A stretch of 64,000 nt of DNA from Galbula dea. Lineage: Eukaryota; Chordata; Aves; Piciformes; Galbulidae. Under the pieces are notes generated by a model. It searched no databases. It saw only the letters and a list, made by a program, of their open reading frames with translations, and was not told the origin of the DNA. This document shows positions 49,201 to 61,200 of this stretch, piece after piece. A program made the translations under genes and the position numbers. Numbering within the stretch: position 1 is the first letter of the stretch; every line of letters begins with the position of its first letter. The stretch spans positions 1,839,726 through 1,903,725 of the forward strand of contig VWZX01001040.1 of assembly GCA_013399015.1 (NCBI GenBank), in the 5' to 3' direction.

Positions 49201-52200
49201 TACTTCCAGACCTTTTGAAGAGGCCAGGTGAAAAGAGTTGTAAAGAAGCTGGGTTTGGCATGTAAGGCTTTCCTCCCAAACGTTTACAGGCAGAAAATCT
49301 TGGCCCACATTTTGGACTTGAGACAAAACTGTCTAGTCTTCCTGCTGTTGTGCTCTGTCATTGTAAATATGTGAAGGTCTTTTGCTGCCCTGGAGCCCAG
49401 GTTATTGTAAGCCAAAGGAGACTGGCTCTAGTGAGAAGCAGGGGAAGCACTATGTATGCTTGCCCTGTTCTTGCTCTTGCTCAAGCATCCACAGTGAGAC
49501 TGTTGACAACTGAACACAGGGACATAGGCACTGTTGCTCTAACCCACTGCAGCCATTCTTACTGTGTCGTGACTTCAGAAAAACCTGTGGATACAGGCAA
49601 CAATGAATACAGCTGAAATCTAACTTCTGCACACCTTCTGAACGTATTTTCAGTGTTTTGGAGATCAAGAACTTCTGAGTCCTTGCTAATCTAATGACGA
49701 CAGCTTGGCTCTGTCCCTTGCCTGTTACAACTAACGTACAGCTTGAAGTCTCTGATGTTATTGTTAAGAGGCACTATCCTCTTAAATGATTCCCCAACCT
49801 GAACTTTGGTGCGAGTTTTCTGCCTGCCTCATTCGGGAGGGGCAGGCTCACCGTGCACTTTATTGGTAATAATGGAGCCCAGTGTTTAGTAACTACCTTG
49901 AGCTTATTCTGGTCTAGGCAAACCAGTTCTGGGTGTGAAACTGGAAAATAACCTCCTTGAACCTTTGTCCGTTTCTTGAACTGAACCTTTTGTGGTGGTT
50001 GTGAAATGCTCGGTGACACTCTCCTCCTCCTGGTGAATTCAGGGCTTATGAGTGGGAGACAGGAAGCATTAGGCAGCTGCAGGCTTCAGGATGTCTGCTC
50101 CTGTCTCAACGGAGAGAGAGAGAGTTGCAGGTTAAAACTTTGGTAATGCATTCAGAAAAGGAGAGCTCCCCAAGTTGGAAGCTCATTCCTCTTCAGATGT
50201 TTGGTCCCACACTGGCTTCTGTCCCGTGGGCACAGTGCAACTAAGATGAGTGGTTCTGGGATCCTGGGTGAGGCTGAGACAGGTCTGGTCACTGATCTCC
50301 CCCAGCCCTGAGCGAACTGCTGATTCTTCAAGCATCCAGCTCAGGCCAGGAGAGGGGGAATTGCATGTTCAATAGCTGCATCACAGATTCAGAAGCTAAT
50401 GTATACTGGTGGGGCCCTGAGACCAATCAGTCCAGCTCCCTGCTGAGAGCAGTTTCCATTCACTGTGAAACTGCTGTTTGTCATGAATTTACTGATGTTG
50501 TAGGTATCTCACATCATGGCTCTGCAGCTGTCTAAGGAGACTGGAGTAACAAACTGGTCTTTACTAAAATAGCACAAAAACTTGTGAGAGACTCTTTCCC
50601 TTTACCCACTAAACCAAATCAGACTGGTTTTCCACACCCTGAGAGAGGATGGAAGGAGCCTGAGGCAGCAGCAGGTTGCGTTAATCTGAAAATACAGTCG
50701 TTTCAGTTGTGCTTTATTATTTTAGAGAGGTTAACTTGACCTGCTGTGTGCAGCTCGTACAAACTACTCTAGAAACCTCTACAAATGAATGCAGAAAGCT
50801 GTTTGGCTCTGCATGAGTTGTCCACAAACTATAAGGCTGTTTCATGACTGCATTTGTTTTCCAGCCAGGATGAATCCCTACTGAAAGAGCCTGTATTTTT
50901 CTTTCTCCAGGCAGTGTGTCTCATTGCCTTGTTCTCTTCACACCCTCCCCTTCCTCAGGCAGATTTAACACTGTGGCAGTAGCATCTTCCTTCATTACCT
51001 TATGCCTGTTACTATGGAGAGTTTTCTAGTGTTGATGGGTGAGATATGAATGAACACCCCCTGAAAGCTGTTCACTTTTGAATGACTTCCCTGGAAGCAA
51101 GGTTAGAGCAAAGCTATAGTGTTTGTGGGGGGAGTGTGCTACTGCATGCCCCTGCCCCCCTGCTCTTGCAGCAGGCAGGCTCATCTGGCTTCTGACGCTT
51201 GAAATCGCTGAGGTTGCGTGTCTCAGGGACGCTGGAATTTGGGTGGCCTCATTTCTGCTCCTGTCTCTACTGCTGGCTGGCCCAGTGGCTTTGAGCAATG
51301 GCTTTTGTACCCAGTGAGGTCCTTCCCTTCACAGTGCCTCAGTGTCCACATTTATGGCTCGTTTGTAAGCTGCTCCTGCCACTGCAGACACGAGTGGCTA
51401 TGTGAGCCCCTCAGTGACCATGAGAAAGCTTTCCATCTCTTTCTGGTGGCAAATCATTCTGTGGTATTTTCAAGCACTACTTTATATTCTCATGTACTGA
51501 GGGTGTATCTGCATGAACACTGGAATAGAAGAAATCTGTTTTTCTGTGAATTTGTGTCTTGAGGACAAAAGCTGATGCCTCAGTTCCAAAAAGAATTTCC
51601 CAAACTGAGAGCTTTGCAAGTGCTTTCTGAGGGATTTCCCTGGTGCCTGCGTGCTCAGATAGCAAGGTCCCTATGGGGGGTGTCTCTTCACTCAACTAGT
51701 TGCTTGCTTTTGAAACCCTTGTAGCAACTTAATATCTTTTCTATTTCTGTTCCCCCATCAACTTTGGTTCAAGTGTACTCATTGTTATGGGTGAAACCAG
51801 ACAAACCACTGACTGCATAAGCCTTAAAACTAGATGAACTTTTTTTAAAAAGAAAAAAGCACAAGGACTGAGGCAGAAATGCAAATTTAAGTATTTTGGA
51901 TTTACTCTATCAAGCTTTTTTTCTGTAATCATAAAGAAAATATATTTCACCTTCTGATGTACTTTATAAATGGAAGTGGAAGTTGTCACTTAATGACATG
52001 ACTCCAGGAGCATGTGTCCACAGTAAAGAGCACAAGCTTCACAAAGCTTTAATCTCCCTGTTAATTACAGTTTTACAGCAGAAACTTTCCATAGTCAAGA
52101 GGGCATTTTAGCAAAAGTAACTTTCATTTTTCAAACAGACTTTCAAAGCAAACCAAACTGAATGGAGAACCTCCCATCAAGCAGTTTGTTGATCCTCCCT

Positions 52201-55200
52201 CTAGCTCCTTCGGCACTCGGTAATGAAGCTCAGATGGAGAACAGCCATGTTGCCACTGTAAGCTTCATGCAGTCAGTGTAGCAGAAATGCTCCAAAGTCA
52301 CTGAACTTTCAGATGTCCTAAGGAGAAGGGAGAGACTTAAAGTCCTTAATTGCTAGTGGGAGTTCCTTCTTGGGTCCCTGCAGATAAGCAAACACAGGCT
52401 ATTTTTCTAGAGGTGAGGAGGGTCAGGGAATTTGGCTCATCAGAGATAGGATCTGTAGAAGTTGTTGGCCCACTGCTCAGAACTGAGCTTTTTCTTCACT
52501 GTGTAATCCAAACTAAATGATCCTGTGGAGAAATTTTTGGCCTGCACTCATTTTTAAGTGTACATGCTTAAAAATGTGAAGGAAAAATGTGACTTGGAGT
52601 TGTGAGCTAATGATGAGTCTCTGTGTTGCTGAAGAACTGGTCTTTCCCTTATGCAGTAGCACCCACCTCCTGGGCTCAGCCTGGCTGGAGGCTGGCTGGG
52701 AGCAGCCTTCATTTCTCCCTGGAAGGAATGGCAGGAACATGCTCCCTTGCTAGAGCTTGTAGTGCTATGTACAAGGTGCTTGTGGGGCTGCTTTTCCCAG
52801 TTCAGCTTGTGAGGTGTTGCCAGCTCCAGTGATGGCTTTTCCTACGAGTGTTCTCACAGTAAGACCACTTGAAAATACAGAAAAACTCCATTTATTTGTT
52901 CTCCTGGCTCTGCTTAAAACAAGAGGTGCCAGCATCTCTTGGCCCTACTCTGTGTCTTGCAGCAGTCTTTGTGCCTTACTAAGACAGGACCCATCACTCT
53001 GGCATGCAGCCCTGAGGAAGGAGTGGCAGGGAGGTGTGTATCACCCAAAGGTGACAAGACACAAGGGTGGGCATCTCTGCTTGTGTCATCTTCCTGGCCT
53101 CTTTCTGTCCAGCTGAACCTCCTCTGCCTATTTAGATGGTTGTTCCCACTCAGTACTTACATGAAAAGATGGACTAAAAGATAAAGCCAGTGACAGGCTG
53201 CAGAGAGCACACAGGCTGGGGTGATAACCCAGAAGCCCTACAGCTGCACAGAAGTAGAAGTGGCTGACCTTCTCATACAGCAAAGCCACAGCCCTGTCAG
53301 CCTGGTGATGAGGGTGGTAAGCTGCAGGGCTGCAGCTAGGGGAACCTGAGAGCACTGACACACACATCCCCTCCCTGATTCTGCAGCAATGCTTTAAGTG
53401 TGAAAAAGGGAAGGTTTGTTTCCCCTGTGACTTTCTGGTGGCAGCAGCATTTGTAAGACCAGGACAGAATGAATATCATAGAATCACAGAATGTTTGAGG
53501 TTGGAAGGGACCTTTATAGGTCATCTGGTCCAAACCCCTGAAGTAAGCAGGGACATCTTTAACTAGATCAAGTTGCTCAGAGCCCTATCCAACCTTATCT
53601 TGAGTGTTTCCAGGGTTGAGGCATCTACAACCTCTCTGGGCAACCTGTTCCAGTGTTTCACCACCCTCACTGTAAAAAAATTCCTCCTTATATCTAGTCT
53701 AAATCTCCCCTCTTTTGGTTTTAAACCATTAACCCTTGTCCTATTGCAACAGGCCCTGCTAAAAAGATTGTCACCATCTTTCTTATAAGCCCCCTTCATG
53801 TACTAAAAGGCTGCAGTAAGGTATCCCCAGAGCCTTCTCCTTCTCCAACCCAAACTCTCTAAGCCTTTCCTCATAGCAGAGGTGTTCCAGCCCTTTGGAT
53901 CATTGGGTCTGCTCCAGCAGGTTCATGTCCTTCTTGTGTGGAGGACTCCAGAGCTGGACACAGTGCTCCAGGTGAGGTCTCACCAGAGCAGAGTAGAGGG
54001 GCAGAATCACCTTCCTCAACCTGCTGTCCATGCTTCTTTTGATGCAGCCTGGGATATGGTTGGCCTTCTGGGCTGCAAGTGCACATTGTTGACTCACGTC
54101 CAGCTTTTCATCCACCAGTACCCCCAAGTTTTTGGTAAAAGATACTAGGAAATAGAAGATTCTGAGTGGATTTGTGGTAACTGATCTGGAATACATGTTG
54201 CAAAGCCCTCTACCCTCCTGAATTTAGTGACAAATGAACTAAAAAGTAGCTTGTTTTGAATGTCAGGTTTGTTTGTATACATGGCTTATATTAAAGGTTC
54301 CTTCAGTAGGCTCTAGCAACAGTCAGCAGCTGGGACCTGAATCCAGAAATGCTCAGACAGGACATTAGAAGCAAGTGTACAACAGTGAAAATAGTTAGCT
54401 GATGGAGTAGTTTTCTGAGGAGTTTAGGTAATGTTCTTCTTCTTCAGTCACAGTAGATGTAACTGTAATGGCAGAGTGATTTAAATCTGGGTTTTAAATT
54501 ATGATCAATGACTTTACAAAAGACTTGAGCTGAACTTGAGCACTGAGCATTGGACTTGGTACAGGTGCTATCAGGTGGAGTTTTATGGGCTCAGCTGTGC
54601 AGGAAGCCTGTGATCAGAGACATTCAGGCTGAAAGGGGTTATGAGTCAGTCTCAGTGGTGTCATTGTATAGGCTGTTCTTGCTGGTACAGACAGGGATCA
54701 GTTTTCATCTGCTGTGTAAGCACTTAGAGTCTGGAAAAGTGTTTAATGGATTCTGGAGGCTGCTGGTCCACAGAATGGCACAAAAATAATCATATCATGA
54801 ATGGCATTTGTGTGCTTTTTTTAAGGTGTGCATGTCAGAGAGTGGGGAGGAAGTCAAGGTGAAGGAGGGATATTTCCCATACAAATCCCCACATGGCATA
54901 GCTCTGGTTAAGTATGCTAACATAGTGCTTAGAGATGGTGGTAGGAGTAGTGAGAATCAGTCCCACATTCTTCAACACCCACATCAGGTCACCTCCCTAA
55001 GGGAGGGGTGGAGATTGCTCTGTGCTGTTTTGTGAGGATGTGGTCTGATGGTTGGAAGCACAATGGCAGTAGACACAGGGACACCTACTTACAGTGGTTC
55101 TTGTGGGCAGAACTGGCCAGGGAGCCAACTGTCTCAAAGGCACTGCTGGAGTGTGTTGCGGAGTTAGTAAATTGGTGAGGGCAATGATAACGGTATTGAT

Positions 55201-58200
55201 TGCCTGTTGCTTGCTTAGTCTGCCATAAGCACAGCTCTAGAAGAGTGCTTTCCTTTCAGTGGTTGAAGTCTGTATGGATTTAGCCTGGAATAATCCTTGT
55301 CTTCCTGTAATAGAAGCAAGGACTGGACTCTTCAGCGTCTTACCCAAGCCTTGTTCTGCATTTCTTCTACAGATGACCGTCCTCCCATAGCCCGCACTGG
55401 CAAGGACATGAGAGTACAGCCAGGAGAGCCAGTGATGCTGAGAGGCACAGAGAGCACTGACGACCGAGGGATAGTCAGCTATGAATGGAAACAGGTCCTT
55501 GGTGACCCCTCCGTGGAGATGAAGGTAGCGTAGAGACCTGCAGGAAGAAAGCAGTTTTCTCGGTGTCACCTCTGGTCTGCACTAGGTAGGGCTTTCACAG
55601 CCCCTGACTTAGAGGTAACCTTGTCCTTTCCTCCTCAAGCCAGTCCACCCACGAGCCCATTCCCAAAGCTATGTAACACTCCTCGTGGTTGCCCCCACCC
55701 TCTCCAAACTACTGGGACGTGGTGCTTCTTGGATTCATCAGGTCTCAGGCTCCCTGAACCAGGACACCGTTGCAAACTTTCCTGAGCAACACATGATCTG
55801 CCTGGATAGGAGCACCCAAGGAGGCAGCAGCTTCAGTGCAACAACTGCCTCTGTCCCTAAGCTCCTGTAGTTCAGTGAGAGGCTGCCCTTAGTTCTCCAT
55901 TTTGCTTCTTCTCTGACTGTGAGTAATCCAGTCTGAGGCTCTCCTGGGGCTTTTCCTGGACTTTGCTTCTCTCTAGAGCATAGGTTCCTCCTCCTATTTT
56001 ATCTCAGTTGGAGCAGCAGTCATGTCTCCTCACTGGCTCCAAGGTCTCTGGGGCGTGAACACTGCCTATCTGATAGAAGTTAAATGTGAATTGTGGCTTT
56101 AGAAGAGCAAATTATTATTGTTAAACTTCTGCAAAATGGTCTGGAATGCCTTGGAGCTCATATGGAGCTCTTGTGGCACCTTCTGGAAAAACTGGCAAAT
56201 TAGTGCACTAGGCCTTCAGCTGATTTTGAAAAACAGAATCATAGAATTATAAAATGCTTTGGGTTGAAAGAGACATTTAAAGATCATCTGGTCCACCCCC
56301 TTGCAGTGAGCAGGTATATCTTTAACTAGATCAGGTTGGTAAGAGCCCTGTCCAACCTGAGGTGGAATTACTAGCTGTAAGGTGCTGAGAGGGCTTTGAA
56401 ATCTGGAAGTTCTCCTTTCCTTTTCCCTTCCCCCTAGCCCAACCAAAGCAACTTTCAGGGTTGGGTGGGGGAAAGAATCCTCTAGTATTATACTGTGTTA
56501 ACTACATTAAGATCACAGAATCACAGAATGTTAGGAGTTGGAAGCGACCTCGAAAGATCATCTAGTCCAACCCCCCTACCACAGCAGGATTCCCTAGAGC
56601 AGGTCACACAGCATCGAGTCCAGACAGGTTTTGAATATCTCCAGAGAAGGAGACTCCACAACCTCTCTGGGCAGTCTGTTCCAGTGCTCTGGCACCTGAA
56701 CTGGGAAAAAATTTTTTTCTTGATGATACAGGGCAACGCTGTGTTCCCTTGACACCTAAGCAAAAATGCAGATAGCATGGAAATGGAGGCCAAATATTGC
56801 TAGGAAATGTAGGGGAAAAACTTTTGAGTCAATATTATACAGCTTTCTATTCTGTCAGAATAATTAATTCTCTTTTAGAACATCTTAGGAGGCAAAGAAA
56901 TAGACACTTGTTTCCATCTCTAAAACTGAATATGCTTCTTCTATTCAAAATGAGAGAGTATGTATTTCTTAAATACACCCAACTTATTCCCAGTGTACTA
57001 AGTAAATGATTCATAATAGGTTTTATTTTTAAAAAAGTAAAACAAACCCTGCAGGTATTTTGGTTCTCTCCAAAGATTTTTATTTTCCCTCATGCCTTCA
57101 CAGTGCCCCAAAATATGAAATATCTAATTATGCTTGTGGTATTCTTTCTCCCTGGTATTCCAGCAGGGTTCTGGCCCATGCATTTGGGGGGGATTGTATA
57201 GCACCGAGACATTTTTCATACCAGACATCTGCTTGGGATTTCCAGTCAACATGAGCTTTGCATGGCTTCACTCCCTCTCTCCCTCATTAGTGGTATCTTC
57301 TGCATAAGCCTTTCTTTTGCATTCTCAGAAGCACAAAGAAGATCAGGTAGAAATCTCCAACCTACAGGCGGGGACTTACGTCTTCCAGCTTACTGTCACA
57401 GACACTGCACAACAGCAAGACTTCACAAACATCACCATCATGGTGCTGAATTCTGAGCAGACTGAAGGTGAGCCTGAGCCCACAGATGTCTAGCTGTAGT
57501 AGTGGAAGGTCTGTGCTTTCATAGTGGTCTATTTTAGGGGTTTTGCATCCTCTTGTAGAAGAGGTGACCTGCAATAAACCCATCCTCTCTGCATGTCGTC
57601 GCTCTCCACTGGCTGACACCAGACTGGGGTGCAGCTGAGGGTGTAAGACAGGAAGACCTGAACATAGGAACACAGAAACATCATCACAGTTGGAAAGGAC
57701 CTTCAAGATCATTAAGTCCAACTGATAGCCCTACACTACTGTTATCCCTAAACCATCCCCTTAAGTGCCACATCTACCCATGTTTTGAAAAGCTTCAGGG
57801 ATGGTGACTCCACCACTTCCCTGGGCAGCCTATTCCAATATCTAACCACTCTTTCGGTGAAGAAATTCTTCCTAATATCTAATCTAAACCTACCCTGGCA
57901 CAACTTAAGCCCATTCCCTCTAGTCCTATTGCTAGTCACAAGGGAGAAGAGGCCAGCACTCGCCTCTCTGCAACCTCTTTTAAGGTAACTGAAGAGAGTG
58001 ATAAGGTCTCCCCTCAGCCTTCTCCTCTCCAAGCTAAACAGCCCCAACTTCCTGAGCCTCTCCTCATAAGGTCTGTTTTCCAGACCCCTGATCAACTTAG
58101 TTGCCCATCTCTGTGCCTTCTCCAACACCTCAGTGTCCCTCCTATACTGTGGTGCCCAAAACTGCACACAGTACTCAAGGTGTGCCCTCACCACTGCAAC

Positions 58201-61200
58201 GATCTTATGGAGTCCATGGTTTTGCTGTGGAGACCCTAATTCCCTTAAGCTGCGGCATAGGTGGGGCCATCTGCATGACATTCAAATTGTCCCCCTGCTT
58301 TATTTATGTTTTACTTTAATAGCCTTGTTTAATGATCAAATGTTCAGCATTACAAGTGCATTAGAAGCAAGGTGTTCTTGGGCAGATGATTGATTAGTAG
58401 CTAAGCAGGGAATTTATCCTTCTACCACAGGTACCATAAAAAGATAAGAACAGCCGTGTCAAGTGATGCTAATGGTCTGTCCAAAATCCAGTACACTGCA
58501 ACCAACAGTGTCCAGAAGTTAATAGTTTAGAAAGAGTACAAGAACATGACATGCTATCAGTAAATCCTTGCTATGCTTGACTAATTCCCTAGAAATTTGC
58601 AGCTGGGAGGTTTTTTTAAGCAGAGGTGGTGTCTTTGTGTTTAATAGCCATGTATGAATTTCTTTTTGACCTCATGTAATCTTTGCCCAGAAGCAACATC
58701 CTTAAGCAAGGAGTTTCATAGCTTAACTATGTGCTGTGTGGAGAAGCAACTCCTTTGTTTTATGGATGCATCACCTTCTGATTTAATTTTGTGACTGCCT
58801 TTCAAGAGATAAAATATGTACCATGATTCCCTCTTCACATTCTCCATGCTGCTCAAGATTTTATAAATTCTTCAGAGGCAAAGATCCCCACTGTTGACAA
58901 ACTTACCTTTGGAAGATTTTCTCCTTTGTATATGTGAAGGCAAATGAAGCTAACCAGAGCCTTTTACGTTAACTTTCTTATAGAGCATTGTTTGACTCCT
59001 AAGAAGGTGGGTTGGTGTCGAGGATCATTTCCACGTTGGTTTTACAACCCAAGCCTTCAGCAGTGTCAGGAATTCATTTTTGGTGGCTGCAAGCCCAACA
59101 AGAATAACTACTTACGGGAAGAGGAATGTAAACTCGCCTGCAAGAATGTTAGAGGTGAGTCTTCTTCAAAAATCAGCCCCCTCTTTCTTGGGATGACCCT
59201 ATGGACATGTACTGCAGCTTCTTAGCTGGCAGCTAATTAGACCCCAGAGAGCTGAAAGGCCAAGCTAATTATCAGGAGTCTTTACACTGCCAACATACCT
59301 GACCCATCTCCTGGTCAGTGTCCTGCTGTGTCTCTGACCGAAGAAACCTCACCAAACCTTTGTGTCACATCTGAAACCTAAATTCAGAGAGCAGCGTTGT
59401 GCCATGGGGGAGCTAAAGGTGCTTCACTCCCAAAATGAAATTCATTTTCCTCCTTGGCACTCTCTTAGCCAAGTTTGAGAATTACATAGTGCTCCCTCAG
59501 ATAAAGAGGCTGAGCCTCTGCCAGGCCCTTTGTGGAGGGCAAAAGGAGGAGGCAAAAGCCTTGGAATAAAAAAGACTGTTTGAGAACAGCCTAGCTAGGA
59601 TTTGGAAGTTCTCCTGTGCTTCTTCAGGCCTGCCTCATATGAGCACTACTCATCTGTGGTCTCTGTTTGGTGGGCATCTGTATTTCCCCTCCCAAGCCTC
59701 CTCAGGGCTCTCTTCCAGAAAATCTGCACTTTTTAAGTGAGATATGAAGGCAATATAAAGCTGATCTTGAGATGACAAAATTCTCTGGTGGAAAATTTAT
59801 TCTGTTTTTCTCCTTGTCTCTTCAGGTTCTGTTGGTGGGCGACAGCAGCCAGGTGAGCCTCCTGTACACCGTGTAATCCTGGGAGATGAGGCTCAGTGTC
59901 TCATGTCCATTCCTGTAGCTTTTGGTTAGCACTCAGTCAGTGTGGAAAGTGAGGCACTGGAGACTAAATCCTTTACTAAGCCTTTCACTTCCATGTCATA
60001 GGGTAATTCAGGTTGGGGATTACTTCTGGAGGTCATGTGGTCCAACCCACTGCTTAAAGCAGGGCCAGCTTTGAGTCACATTAGGGTGTTCAAGGACTGC
60101 ATCCAGTCCAGGTTTGGGTATCTGTGACAAAGGAGATTTTACACTTGTTTTGGACAAACTGTGCCAGTGTTGATGACCCCTGTTACAATTTTTTTCCCCC
60201 TACATTGAATCGCTCTCCCCTGTTGCAGCTTGTGTCTGTTGCTATTCAGCCTATTACTGCACCCTTCCATAATGAGTCTGTCTGCCTTTTGCATAAACTC
60301 ATGCTAGGTCTTGTGCTCCAGTGCCTTGCTGAGCCTTTACTGGGTTCTCTCCAGTATAACAATGCCTTTTGTGGCCAGGGGAGCTCATTATTGGGCACAG
60401 TACTCAGCACTGGGACCACCTCAGGAGCAGAGAGGAATAACTGCTCTTCTCCATTGACTCATGCAGCCTCGTGTGCAGGTTTTGGTTTGGCTTTCCTAAT
60501 TTAATCCCACATGCTTGCTTGAGCAATGTCTCCATATTCTGAATAGTTCTTGCTTCTACCTTCTGTGTGATTCTTTCTTGAGGGGAAGCATGGCTGTTCC
60601 CAGAGCAATGTTTCATTTATAAACAACAATTTTTTTTTCCTTCTTGAGTCCAGGGTGGCACTTAACCAGTCTGCCTTGTTTCTTGTTTGCCAGTGCCATC
60701 AGCAGCTTTTAAGTCCTTAAAGCATCTGTGTGGCAGGGAGAAACAATACATTTTAATGAGCTATCTGAACTGTTTCTGATGCAGTGTGCAATGGGAACTG
60801 TCAGTCCCCCTTCTTCAGATGCAAGGATGGCTGCTGCATTGATGCCTATCTGGAGTGTGATGAAACTCTTGACTGTGCTGATGGATCAGATGAGATGTAT
60901 TGTGAACAATGTAAGTGCTTCCAATCCTGGCTTAGACACTCAGGTATATGCCCAGGGATGAGTGCAATGTAAGTTACAGATGTTGACTTGATGCTTTTTG
61001 GTGCCTTCTGCTCTTTTATCCTGACCTTGCATTACCTCTTTCCACACTATTATATTTGTAGGTTCTGCCATCTTCTGTATCTCTGCTGACTGCCAGAGCT
61101 GATCTTCCTTCTGGAATGTTTCCTGCCTCTTAAATAGCCTTCAACTCTCTTCTCTGCACCTCTCTGTAAGACTTCAGAGCTTGTTCTCCTCTCCCCTTCC

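Noticed and set aside
57748..58281. 177-codon minus-strand ORF as a host gene
   Set aside because: Same CR1 ORF2 motifs; it lies antisense in a SPINT1 intron.
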